From: JADJOM01 sp046327715
GTDB taxonomy: Bacteria > Gemmatimonadota > Gemmatimonadetes > Gemmatimonadales > GWC2-71-9
Length of the DNA: 64,000 nt
Assembly: GCA_046327715.1 (NCBI GenBank)
Contig: JAXLXY010000014.1
Location: forward strand, 1-64,000
Direction: 5' to 3'
In this document: positions 52,701 through 59,927 of the stretch, one piece after another
Layout: each line of letters starts with the position of its first letter
Position numbering within the stretch: position 1 is the first letter of the stretch
The notes under the pieces: model-generated
The model's database searches: none
Told to the model about the DNA's origin: nothing
What the model saw: the letters and a program-made list of their open reading frames with translations, nothing else
Made by a program: the position numbers and the translations under genes

Positions 52701-55500
52701 CGGCCTCGAAGGTGAGGATGTAGGTGCCGCCGCCCGGCGGGGTGAAGCGGCAGTTGACCGGCTGCTCACGCTCGGTCTCCACGCCGCAGCGGGCGACCGT
52801 GTCGGAGACCCATTCGCCATAGACCTCACTGTAGCCGCCACGCGTCCGGTGCACCCGGTGCCACTCCCGGCGCACCACCGTTCCCTTCACCCTGACCCCC
52901 TCCACCCGGCGCCCGTCCGGCCGGACCGCGATCAGCGCCACGGCCTGCGGCTGCCCCGCGGTCCAGAAATAGCTCTGGCCCAGCGGCTTGGCGCCTATAT
53001 AAAAGGAAGCGGGGTGGACCAGGACGCTGGCCTGCGCGCCCACCGACTGGCGGTTGACGTCGGTGACGGACGCCTCGAGCACTGCGCGCGCCGGCCGGCC
53101 CTTGACCGTCGGGCCGACCGGGAAGCGGATAGCGGCCTGGCCCTTGCCGTCGAGGGTATCGGTCCCCTGCGCCAGGGTGGTGACCCCGCCCGATTCCTCC
53201 TCCTCCCACCACCAGCCGCCATCGCCGAAGTAGTAGCCCTCGGTGTTGGGGATCTCCACGGCGCCGAATCCGAGCGAGGTCTGCCGGGCCGACCAGGTGA
53301 GCACCGCGCGCGCCATGGGGGCGCCGAAGAGGTAGCGGGCCTCCACCGCGGCCGTGGCGGAATCCCCCGGGTGGCGGGGCGCCGAATCGCTGGTGGCGGT
53401 GACGAGGAACTCGGGCGGCCGGTACTCCGCCACCCGGTAGTCGGCGGAGGCGAAGTCCTGCCACTCGCCGCCGCGCCTGAGCTGCAGCCGCACCGTGTAG
53501 CTGCCGAGCGGTGACCCCGCCGGGATGGTAAAGCTCTGGGTCGAGGTGCCGAAGGCCGTCGGCGCGACGGTGACCTCGCGCAGCGTGCTGCCCTCGCGGT
53601 CCTGGAAGATCCAGTGCAGGCTGTCGGTCCGGGCCGGCACCGTGAGCGTGCCAAGGTTGCCGTTGCGCACGATGGCCTTGGCGTAGACCGGCTCGCCCGG
53701 GCGGTAGATCCCCCGTTCGGTGAAGACCGCCGCCGCGAGGGGGTAGCGATCGGTGCCGTAGGCAGAGCTGACGTTGAAGCGCCACGGCGAGAGGTCAGGG
53801 TCGTAGCTCGAGATGCTGGTGAGGGCCTTGTCGTTGCCGTCGCTCGCCACGACGTAGCCCTGGAAGCCGTATTCCTCGCTGCTGCTGGAATCGGTGACAT
53901 AGGGGCCCAGGACCGCGATGCCGTCGACGGTGGTGCGCGCGGTGGCGCGGACCCTTCCGGTGGTGCCGTAGAGCGTCACCGTGGCGCCCGCCCGCGGCTT
54001 GCCATCGGACACCCCGGTGACCCAGACCACGCCGCCGGACAGGCCGATCTTGGCGTGCACGGCGAGGTCGGTCACCTGCACGATGGCGTAGGGCTGGTTG
54101 GCCTGCCATTCCTCGGAGAGCGACGGGCTGGTGACCTTGACCAGCTGCAGGATCGGGGCACTGGGCCGCTGCATGTTGTAGAGCGGCAGCTTCACCCCGA
54201 AGATGCGCACGTGGTCGCGCGGGCCGGTCACCCGCACCCGGGTGGTGCTGGCCCCCTTGAGCACCTCGGCCAGGGCGCTGTCGTCCTGGTTCCAGCGGTT
54301 GTACTGGAGCATGGCCGGGACCAGCCGCGCCGGCACCGGCGCGATCGTCACCGCCAGGGTGTCGACGTTCACGTACTTGACGGCGAGGGTCCGGAACGGC
54401 GCCCGCTCCACCGTCATCCGGCCATACTCGTGCTCCACCAGCGGGGCGTACCCCGTGGTCCGGAACCCGGCGGCGGGGTTGCCACCGAGCCGCTGGCCGA
54501 AGATGTCGGTGAGGTCGGGGGCGGCGCTCACCGCGTAGGCGGTGTGGGGCGCGAGCGTCGTCTCCAGGTACCAGGTCTCGGAGGTCTCGGAGGTGTCCGA
54601 GACCGAGAACGGCACCTTGGGCAGGATGGAGATCCCGCGCTCCACGTCCGCGCCCTTGACCGGGGTGGAGAATTCGAGCCGGATGCCGCCCGTGGGACAG
54701 GCGTCGCCGCTGCCGCAGGTGGCGCCCACCAGGCGGAAGCTGGTGTAGGTCTGGAAGGCCCACCGGACGAACGGCCGGGTGTTCTCGGGATCGATGCTGC
54801 TGGGGAGCACCAGTTCCCCGGCGCAGTCGAGCGGGAGGGGACGCGCCGGCACCAGCTCCACGATCCGGCGGAGCGAGTCGGCGCCGTGGTCGCGGTCCCA
54901 GCCGCCGGCCTCCTGGAACTGCCAGGGCGCCTCGTCATCGATGGGGCGCTGCCGCCGGGCCTGCAGGGGGATGGCCCCGGGCGCGCGGCAGGTGGAGGCG
55001 AACTCCACGTAGCCGAGCTGCCGCATCTGCCCGGGGGCCAGCGGGGTGGAGAAGACCACCTCGAACGTGGCATCGGCGGTGAGGAAGCGAGGGTGCTCCC
55101 CCTCGCTCACCGGCAGGCCGGTCAGCAGCGTGGGCCCGCCGACCGAGAACGTATAGGAGAAGGGCTCCTCCAGCCGGCTCCCGTCCATTGCCTCGAAGGT
55201 GTTGGCGATGGTGACCGTGTAGCTGGTGCCCGGGGTGAGCGGCCCCGCCGGCAGGAAGCGCAGGGTCACCGGGTCCCGCCACTCCGCCCGGCCGGCGATC
55301 GCCGGCGTGATCCTGAGGAGCCCGGCGGGATCGACCGACCGGTCGAGCGAGCCCGCCACGGGCCGGTCGAAGATCACCTGGATCGGCGCGGTGGGCAGCG
55401 CCTCGCCCGACGGGGAGGAGGAGAGCACGCGGAGCGGCGTGGGCGGCTCGGTGGCCGCGACGGCAACCACCAGCGCGGCGAGGACTCGCGGGGACCACAT
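49759..55500 (-). CDS. Bacterial alpha-2-macroglobulin with intact thioester motif
   Basis: Codes for 1913 residues: a signal peptide without lipobox Cys, a large set of MG-type beta-sandwich domains, bait-like region and the thioester domain. The thioester motif CTEQ begins at Cys1395 (DNA 51307-51318), so the trap should be functional. ECAM/YfhM-type bacterial A2Ms guard the periplasm against proteases and occur next to pbpC. A DEEGGADEAPGG acidic insert near residue 1820 and the Trp/Tyr-rich segment after it are unusual. Confidence 0.9.
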   Translation of the reverse strand: MWSPRVLAALVVAVAATEPPTPLRVLSSSPSGEALPTAPIQVIFDRPVAGSLDRSVDPAGLLRITPAIAGRAEWRDPVTLRFLPAGPLTPGTSYTVTIANTFEAMDGSRLEEPFSYTFSVGGPTLLTGLPVSEGEHPRFLTADATFEVVFSTPLAPGQMRQLGYVEFASTCRAPGAIPLQARRQRPIDDEAPWQFQEAGGWDRDHGADSLRRIVELVPARPLPLDCAGELVLPSSIDPENTRPFVRWAFQTYTSFRLVGATCGSGDACPTGGIRLEFSTPVKGADVERGISILPKVPFSVSDTSETSETWYLETTLAPHTAYAVSAAPDLTDIFGQRLGGNPAAGFRTTGYAPLVEHEYGRMTVERAPFRTLAVKYVNVDTLAVTIAPVPARLVPAMLQYNRWNQDDSALAEVLKGASTTRVRVTGPRDHVRIFGVKLPLYNMQRPSAPILQLVKVTSPSLSEEWQANQPYAIVQVTDLAVHAKIGLSGGVVWVTGVSDGKPRAGATVTLYGTTGRVRATARTTVDGIAVLGPYVTDSSSSEEYGFQGYVVASDGNDKALTSISSYDPDLSPWRFNVSSAYGTDRYPLAAAVFTERGIYRPGEPVYAKAIVRNGNLGTLTVPARTDSLHWIFQDREGSTLREVTVAPTAFGTSTQSFTIPAGSPLGSYTVRLQLRRGGEWQDFASADYRVAEYRPPEFLVTATSDSAPRHPGDSATAAVEARYLFGAPMARAVLTWSARQTSLGFGAVEIPNTEGYYFGDGGWWWEEEESGGVTTLAQGTDTLDGKGQAAIRFPVGPTVKGRPARAVLEASVTDVNRQSVGAQASVLVHPASFYIGAKPLGQSYFWTAGQPQAVALIAVRPDGRRVEGVRVKGTVVRREWHRVHRTRGGYSEVYGEWVSDTVARCGVETEREQPVNCRFTPPGGGTYILTFEAADRQGREVSTSVYRWATGSDYVPWNDESQFKMDVVPDKSRYSVGDTATVLFASPFTDADAWVTVEREGLIEQRRIHITSGSTTLKFPVTEAWAPNAFVSIVVARGRSAPPGPLDDPGRPTMRVGYADLRVTPEVKRLTVAVAPLRKEYRPADTARVQLKVTDRHGRGQRAEVTLWAVDEGVLALTGYRTPDPLDLLYRERGLGLRLASNLTTVAPQVPEGEKGNRAPGGGGGQGEADLLRSQFKTTAFFLGSVLTDSTGAATAAARLPDNLTTFRVMAVAVTAGDRYGKGESPMLVTRPLLARPALPRFVREGDRFEAGVVVNQRAGGTPTVTVKAEPRGAELTGAASQTAVLEAGRGREVRFAFRQPGGDPVGGGDSAAFRFRVTGAGDADLVEQRLAVRPAFRPRAWTIAGVLLDTATAQFTLPEGLDLARSRLSITLGSSPLSVVRGLSWELRVYPYYCTEQTSSAAQPIIALYRAQLEAKTTLLKGNPKREIETAVAILSRRQRADGGIGYWGSTDWTTPWLSAYAGATLLDARAAGIAVDDSVLARLGGYLRTALDDPQAIAAPVIGWYEQVQVRLADQVAAVDYLSRLGKPHIAAENELLRNAAQLAWEDRMRLAEVLARRKAFRAARTLLEPAWKSVKVEGRRAVMPEVALRDVHYFVSRSRPYGRLLQATLAVDSASPLVGPLVETLVQQGRAGTLDYWNTQDYASIVSALAAFDRRSRAASARPFSVSGAGRTLLASAGAPAAAARGAMRDSSVALTGLVEGRALAVQLAATGPGAPIYYYLTVHEVPKERPVNPEEQGIRVERWYERYDRPEPVTSVVAGELVRVRLRVTVPEERQFVVVDDALPAGLEAVDLSLRTASLTPGPGVDQATTYLAPEQADEEGGADEAPGGYWYYGRWDAGWWSPWEFREIRDDRVLYSATILWKGTYTMSYIARATTPGTFVRPPAHAEEMYNPAVYGRSDGGIFTVTVK
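54573..54600 (-). repeat. Three tandem 9-base repeats in the A2M gene
   Basis: GTCTCGGAG-type units repeat about three times, coding for a short Thr-Ser-Glu repeat (DTSETSET). A local coding repeat, not a regulatory site. Confidence 0.6.
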
Positions 55501-55815
55501 CGGGGAGGACTCCGGGTAGGGCGGGAGCGCACAAGATCGTCGACCCGAGGGAGACGGTCAACACGCAGAAAAGTGACAGGCCGCAGGCGCACCGCATGGT
55601 CGGTCCCCGCACCGCCACACGAACGCTCACGACCTGCCACTTTCCTTCCCCCGAGCGCGGTCGCCGGTGCCCGCCGCGCCCCGCCCCTCTTCAGCCTCCG
55701 CCCGGCCCCCGTTCCCTGGGCGACCGCGGCAGGTGGGCGCCAGCACGCCGGTGCCGGCGCGCGCGCCTGCGCGCGGAAGTGCCCTGGGTTCCGGGCCGGG
55801 GAGGAACCGTGGCGC
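55501..55815. other. Intergenic region between the A2M gene and the upstream secreted-protein gene
   Basis: No supported gene; open frames here are shadows of GC-rich sequence. It contains the predicted A2M promoter near 55532-55561 and a T/C-rich stretch on the plus strand around 55634-55700. No clear terminator or palindrome otherwise. Confidence 0.5.
55532..55561 (-). promoter_or_regulatory. Predicted promoter of the A2M-pbpC operon
   Basis: Minus strand TTG (55561-55559, in GTTGACC), 20 bases, then GATCTTG (55538-55532), about 30 bases before the ATG at 55500. The first base of the -7 element deviates from TA. Confidence 0.4.
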
Positions 55816-56403
55816 TCAGCGGAGCTCCGCCACCCAGCCGTAGTCCTCCAGTCGAATCGCGTGCGCCCCACCCTCGGAAGGCAGGGGCACCTCCAGCGCG
55901 TGGGCCACCGACAGGTACAGGCGCTCCACCGCGGCCCGGAAGGCCTCGGGGCAGGTTCCGGTGACCACGGCCTCCGCGCCGGCCGCTGGTGCCGCCCACG
56001 ACAGTGCGAGCCACGCCTCCCCGCCCTGCCGCTGCTCCCGGGCCACCGCCTCGACGACGCCGGTGCTGGTGAGGGTGAGGGTGCAGGCCGCTTTGGCCTG
56101 CCCATGCTGGCCGCAGAAGCGGATAACGGCGGACCGTTCCAGCAGCCCGTGGAATCCCCCGGAGGCGTCCCGTGCGAGGGTGCCGGTCAGGGTCTCGCTC
56201 CCCCCATTGACGCACCCGGCCCCGGAGACGTACTGGGGCCAGTCGCTGACCAGCCGAATGCCCCACGCGGCGCGCGGCGGCGCGGCTGGCGTGACGGCGA
56301 TGGCGGCCGGTGGCGCGAAGGCGACCTCCGCCTGGCCGGCGAGCGGCGCGGCGGCGCCGAGGGAACGGGTGAGCAGCAGCAGGGCACGGAACGGGTAGCG
56401 CAT
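55816..56403 (-). CDS. Secreted protein, unknown function
   Basis: Codes for 195 residues with a signal peptide ending around APLAGQ. The mature protein has four Cys that may pair (AGCVNGG, FCGQHG, ACTLTL, GTCPEAF) and repeated beta segments. No family recognised. The C-terminus ends in WVAELR. Confidence 0.62.
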   Translation of the reverse strand: MRYPFRALLLLTRSLGAAAPLAGQAEVAFAPPAAIAVTPAAPPRAAWGIRLVSDWPQYVSGAGCVNGGSETLTGTLARDASGGFHGLLERSAVIRFCGQHGQAKAACTLTLTSTGVVEAVAREQRQGGEAWLALSWAAPAAGAEAVVTGTCPEAFRAAVERLYLSVAHALEVPLPSEGGAHAIRLEDYGWVAELR

Positions 56404-56624
56404 CGGGTCTCCCAGCGAGTGATGCCACCCACCAAGACAAGTCCCGTGCCGTGATCTCGCGTGGCGGCCGCCCGTGCGGAACGCACCCGGAAAGCTGAAG
56501 CAGTGAAAGGGGTTGGGGGCCCTGCGGTAGGGATGATGGTGAACGGGCCTGGCAACCCGTCACCACCAGTTTTGTCACTGGCCGACGCCCCCGGCACACA
56601 AATGGGGGGATCGGTTCCGTCGAT

Positions 56625-58163
56625 TCAGGTGTAGCGTCCGGGCTTGATGCCGTACTTCCGGAGCTTGTAGCGGATGATCCGCTCGGTGCTGCCGAGCACC
56701 TGGGTGATCTCGGCCACGGAGCCGCGGGCCTGCTTGAGGGCGTCGACCAGGATGTCGGCCTCGAACCGTTCGACCATGGCCTTCATGGGCCCGCGCGGCG
56801 GGCCGGCGAGTTCGGGGACCTGGAGCGACGGCGGCAGGTGCCGGCCATGGATGGCGGGGCCGTCGGCGACGACCACCGCGCGCTCGATCACGTTCTCGAG
56901 CTCCCGGACGTTGCCGGGCCAGTGATACCGCATCAGCATGTCGATCGCCGGGGTGGTGAGCCGGGTGACGTCCTTCTGGTGCGCGGTGGCGTACTTCTCG
57001 ATGAAGTGGTCGGCCAGGAGCAGGATGTCGGTCTTCCGGTCGCGGAGCGGCGGCAGGAAGACCGGGAAGACGTTGAGGCGGTAGTAGAGGTCCTCGCGGA
57101 AGGTCCGCTGCCGGATGGCCTCCTCCAGGTCCCGGTTGGTGGCCGTGATGATCCGGACGTCGACCGGGATGGGATCGCCGCCCCCCACCCGCTCGAATTC
57201 CCGCTCCTGCAGCACCCGCAGCAGCTTGGCCTGGGTGGCCAGGGAGAGCTCCCCGATCTCGTCGAGGAAGATCGTCCCGCCGTGGGCCCGCTCGAACCGG
57301 CCCGCCTTGCGGCTGAGGGCGCCGGTGAAGGCGCCGCGCTCGTGCCCGAACAGCTCCGACTCCATCAGGGACTCGGGAAGGGCGGCACAGTTCACCTTGA
57401 CCAGGGGCCCGGCGGCGCGGGGGCTGTGGAAGTGCAGGGCCGAGGCGATCAGCTCCTTCCCGGTGCCCGACTCGCCGCGGATGAGGACGGTGGTCTGGGT
57501 GCCGGCTACCTGGGCGACCTGGGCCAGGACATCGCGCATGGGCCGGCTGGTCCCGATCAGGTGGCTGAAGTCGTAGCGCTCGCGCAGGGTCTGCTTGAGG
57601 CGGCGGTTCTCCTCCTCCAGCGGGCGCTGGGTCTTGAGGCGGAGGGCCACCAGCGCGGCGACGACATGGAGGAACTTGACCAGCGGGGCGGTGTCGTCGC
57701 CGGGCCGATGGGGCAGGTCCACCGAGAGCGCGCCCACCGCGCGGTGGTCCACCAGGATCGGCACGCAGGCAAACGTCACCGCGTCGGCCGGGTGGCCACC
57801 CCGGCGGAAGGTCCGGTGCAGGAAGCGCGGTTCCCGGGCCACATCCGGCACCACCATCGGCCTGCCCGTGGCCACGACCTCGCCGGTGATCCCCTCCCCC
57901 ACCTGGTAGCGGGCCAGCCGGCCCTCCTCGGGGAGGTCCAGGGAGGCCTCGATATAGAGCTCCCCGGTTTCCTCGTCGAGGAGCGTGAGCGATCCCCGGA
58001 GCGCCCCGGGGTGGCGGCGCAGCAGCGCCATCACCTCCCGGAGCCCGTCATGGAGCGGGGTGGAGCCCCCGAGGGCCTCGCTCACGTCGAAGAGGGTGGT
58101 GAGTTCCACCAGCTCCTCGACCGGCTCGGGGGGCGGGACGGGACGTGCAGCGGACAACGTCAT
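56625..58163 (-). CDS. Sigma-54-dependent activator with GAF sensor
   Basis: Codes for 512 residues. A GAF-type sensor at about residues 20-180, then the AAA+ domain with GESGTGKE (230-237), GAFTGA (277-282, contacts sigma-54) and GGTIFLDEIGELS, and a C-terminal Fis-type helix-turn-helix (SVAEITQVLGSTERIIRYKLRKYG). The start at 58163 follows CCTGGAGG; an upstream in-frame Met at 58229 would begin within a terminator hairpin. It activates sigma-54 promoters; target unknown. Confidence 0.93.
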   Translation of the reverse strand: MTLSAARPVPPPEPVEELVELTTLFDVSEALGGSTPLHDGLREVMALLRRHPGALRGSLTLLDEETGELYIEASLDLPEEGRLARYQVGEGITGEVVATGRPMVVPDVAREPRFLHRTFRRGGHPADAVTFACVPILVDHRAVGALSVDLPHRPGDDTAPLVKFLHVVAALVALRLKTQRPLEEENRRLKQTLRERYDFSHLIGTSRPMRDVLAQVAQVAGTQTTVLIRGESGTGKELIASALHFHSPRAAGPLVKVNCAALPESLMESELFGHERGAFTGALSRKAGRFERAHGGTIFLDEIGELSLATQAKLLRVLQEREFERVGGGDPIPVDVRIITATNRDLEEAIRQRTFREDLYYRLNVFPVFLPPLRDRKTDILLLADHFIEKYATAHQKDVTRLTTPAIDMLMRYHWPGNVRELENVIERAVVVADGPAIHGRHLPPSLQVPELAGPPRGPMKAMVERFEADILVDALKQARGSVAEITQVLGSTERIIRYKLRKYGIKPGRYT

Positions 58164-58180
58164 GACGACCTCCAGGGCGG

Positions 58181-58218
58181 AAAAACGAGCGGCCCGCTCG
58201 ACGGGGGAGCGGGCCGCT
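58181..58218 (-). terminator. Intrinsic terminator in the leader of the sigma-54 activator gene
   Basis: A perfect 12-bp GC-rich stem (arms 58207-58218 and 58188-58199, 7-base loop), followed on the minus strand by CG and five T. It ends 17 bases before the ATG at 58163. It is downstream of the promoter at 58331-58361, so it could act as an attenuator and not merely as the end of eamA. Confidence 0.8.
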
Positions 58219-58330
58219 GCATGCATCATGGCGCCAGGCGCCGGCCACGCTCCGGATCAGCGGAACCGATTACCCCGGCAATTATTCCGGGTGACCAGGG
58301 CATGACCAGCGGGGCGGCGTGGCATGGAGG

Positions 58331-58361
58331 CAAGAATAGGTGGAACCGGGGACGGCGTCAA
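58331..58361 (-). promoter_or_regulatory. Predicted promoter of the sigma-54 activator gene
   Basis: TTG (58361-58359, inside the eamA end), 20 bases, then TATTCTTG (58338-58331). It gives a leader of about 160 bases that includes an intrinsic terminator. Confidence 0.5.
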
Positions 58362-59320
58362 CGCGGCTTCGGCACGGAGGCGGGCCCCCGGACGGCGGGG
58401 CGCAGCCGGGAGAAGGCGAAGTCACGCCCGGTGATGATCATCACCACCGAGAACACGATCACCAGGGAGGCCAGGAGCGCCCGGGGCGTGAGCGCCTCCC
58501 CCCCGAAGGCCCACCCCAGGAACACGGCCACCATGGGGTTCACGTACCCCGCCGTGGCCACCTTGTTGGGGGTGGTGACCTGCAGCAGCCAGGCGAAGGC
58601 GGTGAAGGTGACGAGGGAGCCGAACACGATCAGGTAGAGGACGGCGAGCCCCGACTTGAGCGTGACCAGCCCCGGGTCGAACTGGCGGTGGTCGCCGTGG
58701 AGCAGGCTCGCGGCGAAGAGCCACACCCCGCCAGCCAGCATTTCCATGCCGGAGACCTGCGGGGCGCTGGCGGGAAGGTCCGCGGTCCGGGAGAGCACCG
58801 ACGCCAAGGCCCAGGCGAAGGTGGAGCACATGAGGAGGGCCACCCCGCCCGCCGCCACGTGCCCGCCGCCGCCCTGCCCCGGGAGGACCAGCAACGCCAC
58901 CCCGGCGAAGCCGAGGGCGATGCCGGCCATGACCATCCCGGTGGGCCGGCTGCCCCCGGGCCGGAGCCACTCGAGGAGCGCGGTCCAGACCGAGACCATG
59001 GCGACGATGAGTGCCACGAGGCCCGAGGGGATGGACTGCTCCACCCACACCACGGCGCCGTTCCCCACCAGGAAGAACAGCGCGCCGAGCAGGAACGCCC
59101 ACCCCCACTGGACCGGTCGCGGGCGGGGCGCACCGCGCAGCCGGGACCAGCCGTAGAGCAGGCCTCCCGCCACGAGGAACCGGACCCCCGCCATGAGCAG
59201 GGGCGGGATGGTATGGATGGCGAAGGCGATCGCCAGGTAGGTCGACCCCCAGATGAGGTAGACCGCCGCGAAGGCGAGCAGCAGGGTGAGCCGGTGCCGG
59301 GCGGCCTGTTCAGGCGTCAT
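58358..59320 (-). CDS. EamA/DMT family transporter
   Basis: Codes for 320 residues with ten membrane helices in two EamA repeats (AAVYLIWGSTYLAIAFAI; second repeat starting FAWALASVLSRTADL). Resembles YedA-type amino acid or metabolite exporters. Its start overlaps the lrp stop by 11 bp, so it is probably controlled by the Lrp-type protein encoded just upstream. Confidence 0.9.
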   Translation of the reverse strand: MTPEQAARHRLTLLLAFAAVYLIWGSTYLAIAFAIHTIPPLLMAGVRFLVAGGLLYGWSRLRGAPRPRPVQWGWAFLLGALFFLVGNGAVVWVEQSIPSGLVALIVAMVSVWTALLEWLRPGGSRPTGMVMAGIALGFAGVALLVLPGQGGGGHVAAGGVALLMCSTFAWALASVLSRTADLPASAPQVSGMEMLAGGVWLFAASLLHGDHRQFDPGLVTLKSGLAVLYLIVFGSLVTFTAFAWLLQVTTPNKVATAGYVNPMVAVFLGWAFGGEALTPRALLASLVIVFSVVMIITGRDFAFSRLRPAVRGPASVPKPR

Positions 59321-59789
59321 GGGTCCCTCCCCGGCCGGTGGGGAGCGGCAGCGGCGCCCCCTCCTTCACGGTGGCCAGCACGATGGTGCTGCGGGTGCTG
59401 CGAACGCCCTTGAGGCGGCCGAAGCGCTCGTGCAGCAGGCGGCTGAGCGCGGCGGTATCAGGGACCCGGACCTTGACCAGGTAGCAGTCCTCGCCCGCGA
59501 CGTGATGCACCTCGAGGACCTCGGGCACCCGGGCGAGGGCCTGGCCGATGGTGCCGAGGCCCACCCGCTCCTCGGTCCGGACCAGGATGAACGCGGTGAG
59601 CCCGAGCCCCACGGCGCCGGGGGCGATCCGGGCGGTGTAGCCCTCGATGACGCCCTTCTGCTCGAGCTTGCGGATGCGATCGAGGATGGCGGACGGCGCC
59701 ATGTCGAGGCGGCGGGCGATGTCGGCGTTGCTGATGCGCGCGTTGCCCTGCAGCAGCTGCAGGATGGCGAGGTCGGTGACATCAGGCAT
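59310..59789 (-). CDS. Lrp/AsnC family regulator
   Basis: Codes for 159 residues. An N-terminal helix-turn-helix (ARISNADIARRLDMAPSAILDRIRKLEQKGVIEGY) and the C-terminal RAM/AsnC effector domain (VLEVHHVAGEDCYLVKVRV). The start at 59789 follows CAGGAGG. Lrp-type proteins bind amino acids and commonly control their export; the coupled EamA gene is the obvious target. Confidence 0.92.
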   Translation of the reverse strand: MPDVTDLAILQLLQGNARISNADIARRLDMAPSAILDRIRKLEQKGVIEGYTARIAPGAVGLGLTAFILVRTEERVGLGTIGQALARVPEVLEVHHVAGEDCYLVKVRVPDTAALSRLLHERFGRLKGVRSTRSTIVLATVKEGAPLPLPTGRGGTHDA

Positions 59790-59834
59790 GGGGGCCTCCT
59801 GGGCGCGGGCGCCAACGAACGTTCGGCGCATTGC

Positions 59835-59864
59835 CAAAAATACCGAATAATCGTCGGCCGGCAA
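59835..59864 (-). promoter_or_regulatory. Predicted lrp promoter, TTG-N19-TATTTTTG
   Basis: Minus strand TTG (59864-59862), 19 bases, TATTTTTG (59842-59835), a full TAnnTTTG match. The AT-rich segment GATTATTCGG next to it could be the Lrp operator. Confidence 0.6.
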
Positions 59865-59927
59865 CCCTCATCGGCGCCCGATCGGCGGACTCATCCCCTC
59901 CCGGACCCCCGCCGATACTGGAAGGTG

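Noticed and set aside
58185..58229. An upstream start (58229) of the sigma-54 activator
   Set aside because: It would put Met and a low-complexity peptide across a terminator hairpin; the 58163 start has a good ribosome site and gives the family N-terminus.
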